DNA from: a virus
IMG/VR virus record: IMGVR_UViG_3300021407_000035
Coordinates: 1 to 33,271 of that record
Length of the DNA stretch: 33,271 nt
Reading direction: 5' to 3' (one strand)
The notes beneath the pieces are model-generated. The model saw only the letters and a list, made by a program, of their open reading frames with translations, searched no databases and was not told where the DNA came from. Positions 5,702-11,719 of the stretch are shown piece by piece. A program made the translations under genes and the position numbers. Position 1 is the stretch's first letter; each line of letters begins with the position of its first letter.

Positions 5702-6057
5702 GGGGCCGAGCCCGCGCAGCCACGGCGGAATTCGGACAGCTCGGGATCCCACTGATACCAGCACACGAGCGTATCCATCGGCATCGTGTCGAGGTCGGGG
5801 GTAAACCCGGTCGGGCGGTGGCAGTGGGTGCAGTGCCCGCCGTCGATGACCTGATCACAGAGCCGGAACACGGCGGCGAGCGGATGAGTCCCCGCGGCGC
5901 ATTCCCACGTCCCGCCCCACCGTCCCGCGCAGACCCATATCAGCGGGGGTTTCTCCTCATCGCAATACCAGAGTTTGACCTCGGCGGCGCCGGTCGCGCC
6001 GAGCAGGTCGAGCGCGGCGGTGAGCTGCCGGTCCTCGACCGTGGCGGGCTTAGTCAT
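5698..6057 (-). CDS. 119-aa Cys-rich phage protein, unknown function
   Basis: Starts at ATG 6057 as an ATGA overlap with the methyltransferase stop. The protein carries seven Cys, including GGHCTHCHRPTGF near residue 75, a CxxC motif typical of a zinc ribbon, and several Trp residues (LWYCDEE, CAGRWGGTWEC, CWYQWDPE). A compact zinc-stabilised protein is likely. I do not recognise the family. Confidence 0.6.
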   Translation of the reverse strand: MTKPATVEDRQLTAALDLLGATGAAEVKLWYCDEEKPPLIWVCAGRWGGTWECAAGTHPLAAVFRLCDQVIDGGHCTHCHRPTGFTPDLDTMPMDTLVCWYQWDPELSEFRRGCAGSAP

Positions 6058-6797
6058 GCGCGGACTCTCCTATCGCGTTGCACGATCATGCGGCCGATCA
6101 GCTCGGCGACCTGGGGGACGACGGCGTTACCGCCGTGCTCAACCATCTTTCGGGCAGACCCATCAGAATCTCGATCGTCAGCACGGGAGGTCGCCACCGA
6201 CCGAGCGACGTGATCACGCCACGCACCCGCCGATGCATGGAAAGACTCGACCGCTGTCCGATCCCGTGTGCCGTAAGTCCCCAGCCGTGCCGACCCATGC
6301 TGAACGTCGGCGTAGGCCACAAGCAGCAGCCGTCGCCGCACGTGTGGTGCACCCACGGCGCACGCGGATAGCAGCGACCATTCCGCATCGAACCCGAGTC
6401 CGGCCAGGTCGGCGAGGATCCACCCGAAAGCGGTTCGATCGGCAGGGAGGTTTGCCACGTTTTCCAAGACGACGTAGCGGGGTCGTAGCTCGCGAACGGT
6501 GTGCGCCATTGCGGGCCATTGCCAACGTTCGTCAGCGACGCCGCGGCGTCGCCCGGCCTGGCTGAACGGCTGGCAGGGGGGGCCGCCTGCGACCACGTGA
6601 ACAGGGGGTCTTGCCTCGCCTCGCCACCATCGGACAGCGGTTCGCGCGTCGTCATGCTGCGGCACCTCCGGGAAGTGGACCCGCAGCACGTCGCGGCACC
6701 ACGGGTCGATTTCGACTTGGCCTATGATCGTCATCCCGGCGCGCTGTAGGCCCAGGTCGAGCCCGCCGACCCCGGTAAACAGCGATAGGACGTTCAC
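6054..6797 (-). CDS. C5-cytosine DNA methyltransferase
   Basis: A 247-aa protein from GTG 6797 (GTGA overlap; an ATG far upstream would overlap the previous gene entirely). All key motifs are present: FTGVGGLDLGL (motif I, SAM binding, residue 7 on), GGPPCQPFS (motif IV, catalytic Cys75), ENV (motif VI, Glu112), GAPHVRRRLLLVA (motif VIII) and GNAVVP (motif X region, 223-228). The target-recognition segment between VIII and the end is only about 60 residues, so the enzyme is at the short end of the family. No restriction partner is seen, so it is probably an orphan enzyme protecting phage DNA. Its GC content is a little lower than its neighbours'. Confidence 0.92.
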   Translation of the reverse strand: MNVLSLFTGVGGLDLGLQRAGMTIIGQVEIDPWCRDVLRVHFPEVPQHDDARTAVRWWRGEARPPVHVVAGGPPCQPFSQAGRRRGVADERWQWPAMAHTVRELRPRYVVLENVANLPADRTAFGWILADLAGLGFDAEWSLLSACAVGAPHVRRRLLLVAYADVQHGSARLGTYGTRDRTAVESFHASAGAWRDHVARSVATSRADDRDSDGSARKMVEHGGNAVVPQVAELIGRMIVQRDRRVRA

Positions 6798-7126
6798 GGG
6801 CCGGTCTCGCCGATGGCCTGGTTTACGTGGCGGATCGCGGCCGACTGCGCGGCGATCAGCGCGGGCGAGCCTACCGATTCCGGGCCGCGGTAGGCGGCGT
6901 TGACGGCGCGGGCGAGCGGCCCCGGCACCATGCGCCAATGCTGGCCGCACATCAGCAGGTGATCGGGGACCATCCGAGGGCATCGGCGGGCGGGGCACAG
7001 ATGGGTCATCGGCCGGCCCCCGGCGATGCGGGCGCGCAGCCCGGCGAGCGTCCCCGTCGGCTCGACGTCGGCGGCGGCGTCGGCGAGCCCGGCGCGGATC
7101 CGTTTCTCGAGGTCGTCATCGGTCAC
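6794..7126 (-). CDS. 110-aa protein with CxxxxC/CxxHW metal motif
   Basis: Starts at GTG 7126 (GTGA overlap with the upstream stop). The N-terminal 39 residues are helical (DDDLEKRIRAGLADAAADVE). The rest begins MTHLCPARRCPRMVPDHLLM, followed by CGQHW, with four likely zinc ligands, then a helical end. In many actinobacteria and phages the MTHLCP part occurs as a stand-alone protein, so this looks like a fusion; an internal start at that Met (about 7009) is possible. The function is unknown. Confidence 0.65.
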   Translation of the reverse strand: MTDDDLEKRIRAGLADAAADVEPTGTLAGLRARIAGGRPMTHLCPARRCPRMVPDHLLMCGQHWRMVPGPLARAVNAAYRGPESVGSPALIAAQSAAIRHVNQAIGETGP

Positions 7127-7389
7127 GGCGCCTCGGTCTCGGCGGCCTCTTGCGCGTCGACCGCCTGAATCCGGGCGATCACCTCGCGGTAATCGTCGGC
7201 GACCTTGCCGAGCTGTTCGCGGCACCTCGTGAGCATCTTGACGTCGTGATTGTGCTGCCGGGTGAGGATCCGCACCTCATCGAGCAGCGCGAGCACATCC
7301 TCGGGCCGGACCGAATCGACGTCGCCGGTCGAGACGAATACGTCGAGCCGCTCGGCGATCAGCGCGATATCGCTATGGTTCATGCTCAT
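7123..7389 (-). CDS. 88-aa coiled-coil-type phage protein
   Basis: Starts at ATG 7389 with GAGGAG ten bases upstream, overlapping the end of recT by 17 bp. The protein is largely helical and charged (DVLALLDEVRILTRQHNHDV, then LTRCREQLGKVADDYREVIA), typical of small coiled-coil proteins in recombination modules. No motif gives a function. Confidence 0.6.
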   Translation of the reverse strand: MSMNHSDIALIAERLDVFVSTGDVDSVRPEDVLALLDEVRILTRQHNHDVKMLTRCREQLGKVADDYREVIARIQAVDAQEAAETEAP

Positions 7390-8440
7390 CGGGTTTGCTC
7401 TCCTCAGTGCGGGCGATCGTGTGCATGGCCTCGAGGTTTTCGATCACGGTCCGGGCCTCGACGGCGGTTAGCTCGCTTGTGGTCTCGATGCGGTGGTCTT
7501 CTAGCCACCCGTTGATCAGGTTGAGCGCGTCGTCGCGGTTTTCGGGGGCGCCGAGATCGACGTCGCGTAGCGCGGCGTGGAGCCGTTTGCGTTGCTGGTC
7601 ATTGATCAGCGGCGGGGGCGTGTCGTCGGGCGGGACCGGGCGCGGCGCGGCCTGGGCGGCCCGGTCGGGCACGGCGGCGGGCGGCGCGGCGGGTAGCGCG
7701 GGCATCGGCGCGGCGGCGGTCTTCCGTCTGGCCGTGCGCGTTTTCTTGGCGGCGGCGATGACGGGCGGCCCGTCGCCGTTACCGTCGGCGGGCGCGGCGA
7801 CCAGCGCGAGCATGGGCTCGCCGCCCTCGATCTCGTCTATCAGCTCCTCAGCGGTGTAGGGAATGCCGAGGATGGCATCGGCGGCGACGTACCGGGCCGC
7901 CTCAGCGGTCGCGCGGGCTACCAGCATCGCGCCGGGATTCTTGCGCCACTGCCCGCGCTCCTGCCCGGGGTACAGCCCGGCCGTCTTGGCCCGGTCGATC
8001 GTCCATGTTGATTGCTGGACGTCCTCGGATCCGCCACGGCGGGCGCGGACGATAGCGCGGGTCGGCCCGGACTCGGGCAGCACCCAGATGTCGTGTCCGG
8101 CGTTTTGGAGGATCGCCCGCAGCGTGAGCGCGGACAGGGCGGGCGTGTTATTGATCACGGCGATGGAGCGGAGCGCGGCGCCGGGCTTGAGCCCCAGCTC
8201 GGCCCCGGTCATGATCGCCGCGGCGGCGGTCGCCGTGGTTGCCTCGAGGTCGAGCTGACCGGGGCGCCCGTCTTTCCCGTCGAGGGGCCGCCCGTGGTCG
8301 TCGCGGTGCCAGCGTTTCAGGGTGAGCGGCAGGAAGTCGGTTGGGGCCAGCGTCCGGGCGATCGAGGCGGCGGCCTCAAGCTCGGCGGCCCACTCGCGGA
8401 TTGAGATCTCATCGGCGCGTGTGCGGCGCGCGGTCGTCAT
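7373..8440 (-). CDS. recT: RecT-family single-strand annealing protein
   Basis: A 355-aa protein from ATG 8440 behind GGGGGA. The RecT core runs from about residue 20 to 215: LEATTATAAAAIMTGAELGL, then PGAALRSIAVINNTPALSA, then WTIDRAKTAGLYPG, then MLVARATAEAARYVAADAIL followed by GIPYTAEELIDE. A Pro/Ala-rich, basic linker (about 230-285) leads to a separate helical C-terminal domain (QQRKRLHAALRDVDLG...). RecT anneals complementary strands and works with the exonuclease encoded just upstream. The extra C-terminal domain is longer than in the classic protein and may bind partners such as host SSB. Confidence 0.9.
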   Translation of the reverse strand: MTTARRTRADEISIREWAAELEAAASIARTLAPTDFLPLTLKRWHRDDHGRPLDGKDGRPGQLDLEATTATAAAAIMTGAELGLKPGAALRSIAVINNTPALSALTLRAILQNAGHDIWVLPESGPTRAIVRARRGGSEDVQQSTWTIDRAKTAGLYPGQERGQWRKNPGAMLVARATAEAARYVAADAILGIPYTAEELIDEIEGGEPMLALVAAPADGNGDGPPVIAAAKKTRTARRKTAAAPMPALPAAPPAAVPDRAAQAAPRPVPPDDTPPPLINDQQRKRLHAALRDVDLGAPENRDDALNLINGWLEDHRIETTSELTAVEARTVIENLEAMHTIARTEESKPDEHEP

Positions 8441-8445
8441 GTCGG

Positions 8446-9270
8446 TTAGTCCCCCCTAGAGTCAGGCCAGGGTCCGGCAGCTACGCCGACCCACTCTCTC
8501 CGCGCCTCCTCCTGGTGATAGAGCCATGCAAGATATTGGAAATAGGCCCACGTGTCGGGGCCGGTATCGACGGGTATCAGGTCCCACCCGTCGGCGCGGA
8601 TCCACACGGCGGCGCAGCGCTCGACCTCGAGCCAGGACATCGGCCGCTCGCCGCCGTCCTCGCCGATGAATACCTCGGCATGCTCGTAACCGGCGAGCTG
8701 CATTGCCGTTTCTGGCCAGATTCCCGAGCGGCCTGTTTTGAGGTCGAGCAGCCACCGGGCGGGCGGGATGATCGCCCCGTCCCACGGGACCGGGCCGAGG
8801 TCGGCGATCAGGTCGAGCGTCCCGCAGTAGCGGACGGTCCGGTTACCGAGGATCAACTCGGCGGCGACGATCTTCGGCTCGAGCCGGTCGAGGAAATCGA
8901 CACACGCCTCGACGTGCCCGGCTAGCTCCTCGGGGTAGGCGACCTCGGTCTCGCCCTCATGCAGACGCCGGGCGATCGCGTGCACGAGCGTCCCCCGGCC
9001 CGCGGCGGCGTCCCGGTCGGCCCACCGTGACCCGAGTAGCTCTTTCAGCCGGGCGGCCGGGGGCAGCTCGCCGAGCCGCCCCCAGTTGTCTACGGCGTAG
9101 TTAGCGACTTGCTTACCGGGGTACTCGACCAGCGCGCCCGACTTGAAATGACCCGTGATCGTGGTCACGCCGGGGACCTTGAGCCCGTCGATCTTGTACG
9201 AGTGATTCCGGCCGTAGTTACGGCGCGAGATCCCGTCGGCGGGGATGAGGGCGGGCGGCGGGCTAGGCAT
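8446..9270 (-). CDS. RecB/Cas4-type PD-(D/E)XK exonuclease
   Basis: A 274-aa protein from ATG 9270, five bases from recT. Motifs of this superfamily are in order: the His motif GRGTLVHAIARRL (about residue 92), YCGTLDLIAD (the Asp motif), WLLDLKTGRSG (D-x-K catalytic motif) and ETAMQLAGYEHA (Q-x3-Y). These are the hallmarks of the RecE/Cas4/RecB-like exonucleases that resect double-strand ends for RecT. The pairing with recT in one operon makes the role secure. Confidence 0.88.
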   Translation of the reverse strand: MPSPPPALIPADGISRRNYGRNHSYKIDGLKVPGVTTITGHFKSGALVEYPGKQVANYAVDNWGRLGELPPAARLKELLGSRWADRDAAAGRGTLVHAIARRLHEGETEVAYPEELAGHVEACVDFLDRLEPKIVAAELILGNRTVRYCGTLDLIADLGPVPWDGAIIPPARWLLDLKTGRSGIWPETAMQLAGYEHAEVFIGEDGGERPMSWLEVERCAAVWIRADGWDLIPVDTGPDTWAYFQYLAWLYHQEEARREWVGVAAGPWPDSRGD

Positions 9271-9403
9271 GATCGCCGCCCGGGTCGAGCAGCACGGCGA
9301 GCCGGTCGAGCGTCGCCTGATCGGGGGGCGGCATCGCGGCGACCGTGCGCCGCGCCCACTCCTCGAGTGTCTCCTCGCGGTCGGCGGCGGGCTCGGCGCT
9401 CAT
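9263..9403 (-). CDS. 46-aa small early protein
   Basis: Starts at ATG 9403 (ATGA overlap with the XRE stop) and overlaps the exonuclease start by 8 bp. The protein is helical and acidic, ending in LDRLAVLLDPGGDHA. That end resembles the VDRVTELLNGGAE end of the 53-aa gene behind the integrase. Such short proteins follow regulators and integrases in many actinomycete elements; function unknown. Confidence 0.6.
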   Translation of the reverse strand: MSAEPAADREETLEEWARRTVAAMPPPDQATLDRLAVLLDPGGDHA

Positions 9404-9618
9404 ACGGCGGCGCCCGGCAGCAGCTCGGCGAGCGGGCGCCCGTAGACCTCGGCGAGCCGCGTGAGCAGTTCGAGCGACGGGTTACGGTAGCGGCCCGCCT
9501 CGAGGTCGGCGAGCGTCGGATACGCGATGCCCGCCCTATGGCTGGCCTCAGTCCGGGTAAGCCGGGCGTCATCTCGCCAGGCCCTTAGTTTCGCATGGTC
9601 GTATAGCGCAGCGGGCAC
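9400..9618 (-). CDS. XRE/Cro-type HTH regulator
   Basis: A 72-aa protein from GTG 9618 with GGGAGGG upstream. Residues about 10-65 form an XRE helix-turn-helix: LRAWRDDARLTRTEASHRAG, then IAYPTLADLEAGRYRNPSLE, then LLTRLAEVYGRPLAELLPG. It is a DNA-binding domain only, as in Cro or excisionase-like regulators. It is the first gene of the early operon, about 225 bp below a leftward promoter, so it likely controls early gene expression. Confidence 0.88.
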   Translation of the reverse strand: MPAALYDHAKLRAWRDDARLTRTEASHRAGIAYPTLADLEAGRYRNPSLELLTRLAEVYGRPLAELLPGAAV

Positions 9619-9843
9619 GGCAGAGCCCTCCCATGTCGGCGGTCGTCGGGGTTAAGTCCCCTCGGGACCGCGGGCATGGCAGGGCGGGGCCTAGCTATGG
9701 GTCAGCGGCACGGGCGGGGACTGTGCTGCCGGTTTTTTACGACCTCCGGTGAGGCGGCAAGGGTCTTTAGCGCCCTCCCATTCGGGCGGTGTTTCCCCAG
9801 GTCGGGCGGGTCCTTGACCGGCCGGGGCGGTAACACACGGCCG

Positions 9844-9872
9844 ACATTACATCGTGATAAATAGCGGGTCAA
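9844..9872 (-). promoter_or_regulatory. Leftward early promoter
   Basis: On the minus strand TTGACC (9872-9867) is followed after exactly 17 bp by TAATGT (9849-9844). The -35 is 5/6 to consensus and the -10 keeps the most important T1, A2 and T6. It points at the XRE gene and the whole recombination/replication operon. Confidence 0.65.
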
Positions 9873-9939
9873 CAGTAGGCGTACACCATATTTCGCAAAC
9901 AGAAAGTAAAGACACAACCGTCGGTCAAACCGGACATAT

Positions 9940-9967
9940 CAATGATCGGCACACGCCAATGATCGGC
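9940..9967. repeat. Direct repeat, candidate operator
   Basis: CAATGATCGGC occurs at 9940-9950 and 9957-9967, a 17-bp period. The pair lies between the leftward promoter and the terminator of the HTH-NUDIX gene. A regulator binding site is possible. Confidence 0.4.
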
Positions 9968-9977
9968 GCATACGCGG

Positions 9978-10013
9978 GCAGGCCCGTCCCCGGTCGATCG
10001 GGGACGGGCCTGC
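9978..10013 (-). terminator. Strong hairpin terminator after HTH-NUDIX gene
   Basis: A perfect 15-bp stem, GCAGGCCCGTCCCCG with its exact complement, closes a 6-base loop (GTCGAT). It begins 10 bp beyond the stop of the HTH-NUDIX gene, isolating that transcript from the early operon. There is no long U-tract, as usual in actinomycetes. Confidence 0.8.
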
Positions 10014-10023
10014 GCGGGGCCGG

Positions 10024-10731
10024 TCAGAATCTCTCGATGCTGCCGAGGGTCGCCTCGAGGTGCGCCTTGACGGGCGCGAACATGTCCGGCATGCGATCGC
10101 GAACCGTGTCGAGCCCGGCCCACTCGGCCCGGTCGAGGTCGACGTCGGTCTCATCGACGGCGGGCACCATCCGGTCATCTTCCGGTTGGCAGATGAGATA
10201 GATCATGTGCCGGGCGGTCCGGGGGTGCACCCGGCCGCCGAGCACGGCGACCGACTGGACGGCGAGCCCGGTCTCGACCAGCACGCGGCGGGCGGCGGCG
10301 TCGGCGGGCGACTCGTCAGGCAGTATGTCGCCGCCCGGAAAGGACCACGGCGGGCGTTCGTCGCGTCGGTGGCAGATGAGCACGCCGAGCGATCCGGTCA
10401 CGATGGCGAGCACTACGGGCGGTTGCAGGGGTTGGGTACCGGGGTCCACGATCGGGTTTCCCTTCCGTTGGCGGCCTGCCCGGACTAGCTGGCCTACGCG
10501 CCCCGGACTGAGCCCGAGGATCCCGGCTAGCCGGGTCTGCGGGATGTGCCGCTCATCGGCTAGCTCGGCGGCGAACCACACGCGGAAGTCCGACGCGCCG
10601 TCGCTGATTTCCGAGCCGAGCTGTTCTAGGGCGGTCGCGTCGCGGAATGCGTTTGCTGCGTCCGGGTCTGATTGCATGGCGGCGCCGATCCGGGCCACGG
10701 CTTCACGAATGCGCGTCATCTCGCGGCGCAC
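10024..10731 (-). CDS. HTH-NUDIX regulator with degenerate NUDIX box
   Basis: The preferred start is GTG 10731, with GAAAGGGA five bases upstream (235 aa). GTG 10803 or ATG 10767 are in frame but lack a ribosome site. Residues about 47-91 are helix-turn-helix (SDFRVWFAAELADERHIPQT, then RLAGILGLSPGRVGQLVRAG). Residues about 105-220 are a NUDIX fold with GGDILPDESPADAAARRVLV followed by ETGL. Against G-x5-E-x7-REUxEExGU, two of the three conserved acidic positions are Arg and Val, so hydrolysis is probably lost and the domain may sense a nucleotide ligand, as in NrtR-type regulators. Own terminator and position between integrase and early operon suggest a lysogeny repressor. Confidence 0.75.
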   Translation of the reverse strand: MRREMTRIREAVARIGAAMQSDPDAANAFRDATALEQLGSEISDGASDFRVWFAAELADERHIPQTRLAGILGLSPGRVGQLVRAGRQRKGNPIVDPGTQPLQPPVVLAIVTGSLGVLICHRRDERPPWSFPGGDILPDESPADAAARRVLVETGLAVQSVAVLGGRVHPRTARHMIYLICQPEDDRMVPAVDETDVDLDRAEWAGLDTVRDRMPDMFAPVKAHLEATLGSIERF

Positions 10732-10807
10732 GTCGGTCCCTTTCACGTAAGCCACCATGACCAGCATGCTAGCCCCCCGGTCGGGCCTGTAGCCATCCGA
10801 CACGCCG

Positions 10808-10836
10808 ATAGGGGGTAGACGGATCCCAATAGGGGG
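10808..10836. repeat. ATAGGGGG repeats 21 bp apart, candidate operator
   Basis: ATAGGGGG occurs at 10808-10815 and 10829-10836, exactly two helical turns apart, about 80 bp upstream of the preferred HTH-NUDIX start. Same-face repeats of this kind are typical of repressor binding. A related TAGGGGGTC pair occurs at the right genome end. Confidence 0.5.
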
Positions 10837-11241
10837 CCTACAGTTTGGGTCGTAATGCCGAATGTGTCCCGCAGGCGGCGCGGCCCGGTGAGTAAGGAGG
10901 GCGACAGAGATCCGGTCGCGGTCGTCGGGACGGCAGCCCCGTGATTGACAAAGCGGCGGTAAGTGAGCAGATGACTCGACTTTAACCCGCTGCGGGGTTA
11001 CTCATCCCATACTCGGAACCCCCAGGCGGCCGGTCTTTCCCCCCGGTGAAGCCCTCGACAGCCCCGCAGGCAAACGGCGGGGCGGCACTGATAACCGAAT
11101 AGCACGGATTGTCCACGAAATCCCTCGAGCCCGCGGGGAAGCGGCCTCGGGGGCGAGATGACCCCCGGCCCCGGCCGACGCTTAGACAGGCACCTGAGCC
11201 GGGACCGGGGGTCAGCTCCCATCGTAACGAAAGGCACGCCG
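10837..11241. other. Long intergenic control region
   Basis: About 400 bp between the divergent HTH-NUDIX and membrane-protein genes. I see a perfect TTGACA (10945-10950) on the plus strand without a good -10, a 6-bp stem TAACCC/GGGTTA (10983-11000), and the long inverted repeat at 11159-11214. Minus-strand ORFs here have no ribosome site and odd composition. The region could also hold the phage attachment site or a small RNA, but nothing proves this. Confidence 0.5.
11159..11214. promoter_or_regulatory. Long inverted repeat before membrane-protein gene
   Basis: Left arm TGACCCCCGGCCCCGGC (11159-11175) and right arm GCCGGGACCGGGGGTCA (11198-11214) pair at 16 of 17 positions around a 22-base spacer. 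It ends 27 bp before the ATG at 11242. As RNA it is a strong leader hairpin (attenuator or stability element); as DNA it could be an operator. Confidence 0.6.
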
Positions 11242-11559
11242 ATGCCATACGGGTATAGATTCCAGATTGGCGTTCAGCGGGTGACTCAGCCGGACCCGAA
11301 CGCACACCACGGCGGACGGTGGGGCGCACTGATCGTCGTGCTCGCCCTGGTCGCCGTCGCCCTGCTGATATGGCCAGCCCGCAACGCGCCCGCCGAGCCC
11401 GCCCCGGCCGCGCATATCGCCGCCGCGCCGACGCCGACGGCGACCGCCAAACCGGCGCCGAGCCCGGCCGTCGTGCGGGTGACCGGGCAGACCGGGGCCG
11501 TCTGTTTCCTGCCGGGCGGTAAGACGATCAGCCCGGTAACGCTGGCCGTCGTGCCCTAG
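11242..11559 (+). CDS. Small membrane-anchored protein
   Basis: A 105-aa protein from ATG 11242 with GAAAGG upstream; an earlier in-frame ATG at 11158 lies in the inverted repeat and is unlikely. A short N-terminal part ends in one membrane segment (WGALIVVLALVAVALLIWPA, about 31-50). A Pro/Ala/Thr-rich outside stalk follows (about 55-83), then a short C-terminal part with one Cys (TGQTGAVCFLPGGKTISPVT). It is a single gene with its own terminator between the presumed repressor and the integrase, the usual place for lysogeny-expressed genes such as superinfection exclusion. That role is an inference. Confidence 0.7.
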   Translation: MPYGYRFQIGVQRVTQPDPNAHHGGRWGALIVVLALVAVALLIWPARNAPAEPAPAAHIAAAPTPTATAKPAPSPAVVRVTGQTGAVCFLPGGKTISPVTLAVVP

Positions 11560-11611
11560 AGACTCCCGGCGTTTTCCGCCGCGCAAGGGTCCTGCGGCGG
11601 GCCGGTCGAGA

Positions 11612-11646
11612 GCCCCCGGCGTCCCCGCTTCCCGGACGCCGGGGGC
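11612..11646 (+). terminator. Hairpin terminator after membrane-protein gene
   Basis: A perfect 13-bp stem (GCCCCCGGCGTCC and its complement) with a 9-base loop, followed by ATTCGCTTT. It separates the membrane-protein transcript from the integrase. Confidence 0.75.
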
Positions 11647-11667
11647 ATTCGCTTTCCCCGGTCAGAG

Positions 11668-11719
11668 TGTGTATGCTGCTTTATGGTTCGCGTTGACAAC
11701 ACCGAAAGGACCATACACA
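11668..11719. promoter_or_regulatory. Nested inverted repeats before integrase (attP or promoter)
   Basis: An outer pair TGTGTATG (11668-11675) / CATACACA (11712-11719) and an inner pair TATGGT (11682-11687) / ACCATA (11710-11715) frame a 50% GC stretch ending at the integrase start. Serine-integrase attP sites are about 50-bp imperfect inverted repeats, often beside the gene, so this is a candidate. TTGACA at 11693-11698 with a weak downstream TACACA could instead be the integrase promoter. Confidence 0.4.

Larger units (their letters stand above)
9619..9977. other. Control region upstream of early operon, lower GC
   Basis: About 360 bp without a gene. The part near XRE (9619-9840) would be a long leader with no clear structure beyond a small hairpin around 9655-9670. 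The part 9840-9960 is the most AT-rich stretch of the window and holds the leftward promoter (9844-9872) and two copies of CAATGATCGGC 17 bp apart. ORFs here are arginine-rich shadows. Confidence 0.7.

Noticed and set aside
9702-9917. 71-aa minus-strand ORF in the control region
   Set aside because: It covers the early promoter and has no ribosome site or protein-like pattern.
10945-10973. Plus-strand promoter from perfect TTGACA
   Set aside because: No acceptable -10 hexamer at 16-18 bp (CAGATG), and no gene starts for nearly 300 bp downstream.
10982-11329. 115-aa minus-strand ORF in the control region
   Set aside because: It would overlap the start of the plus-strand membrane-protein gene and run through the inverted repeat, with unusual composition and no ribosome site.
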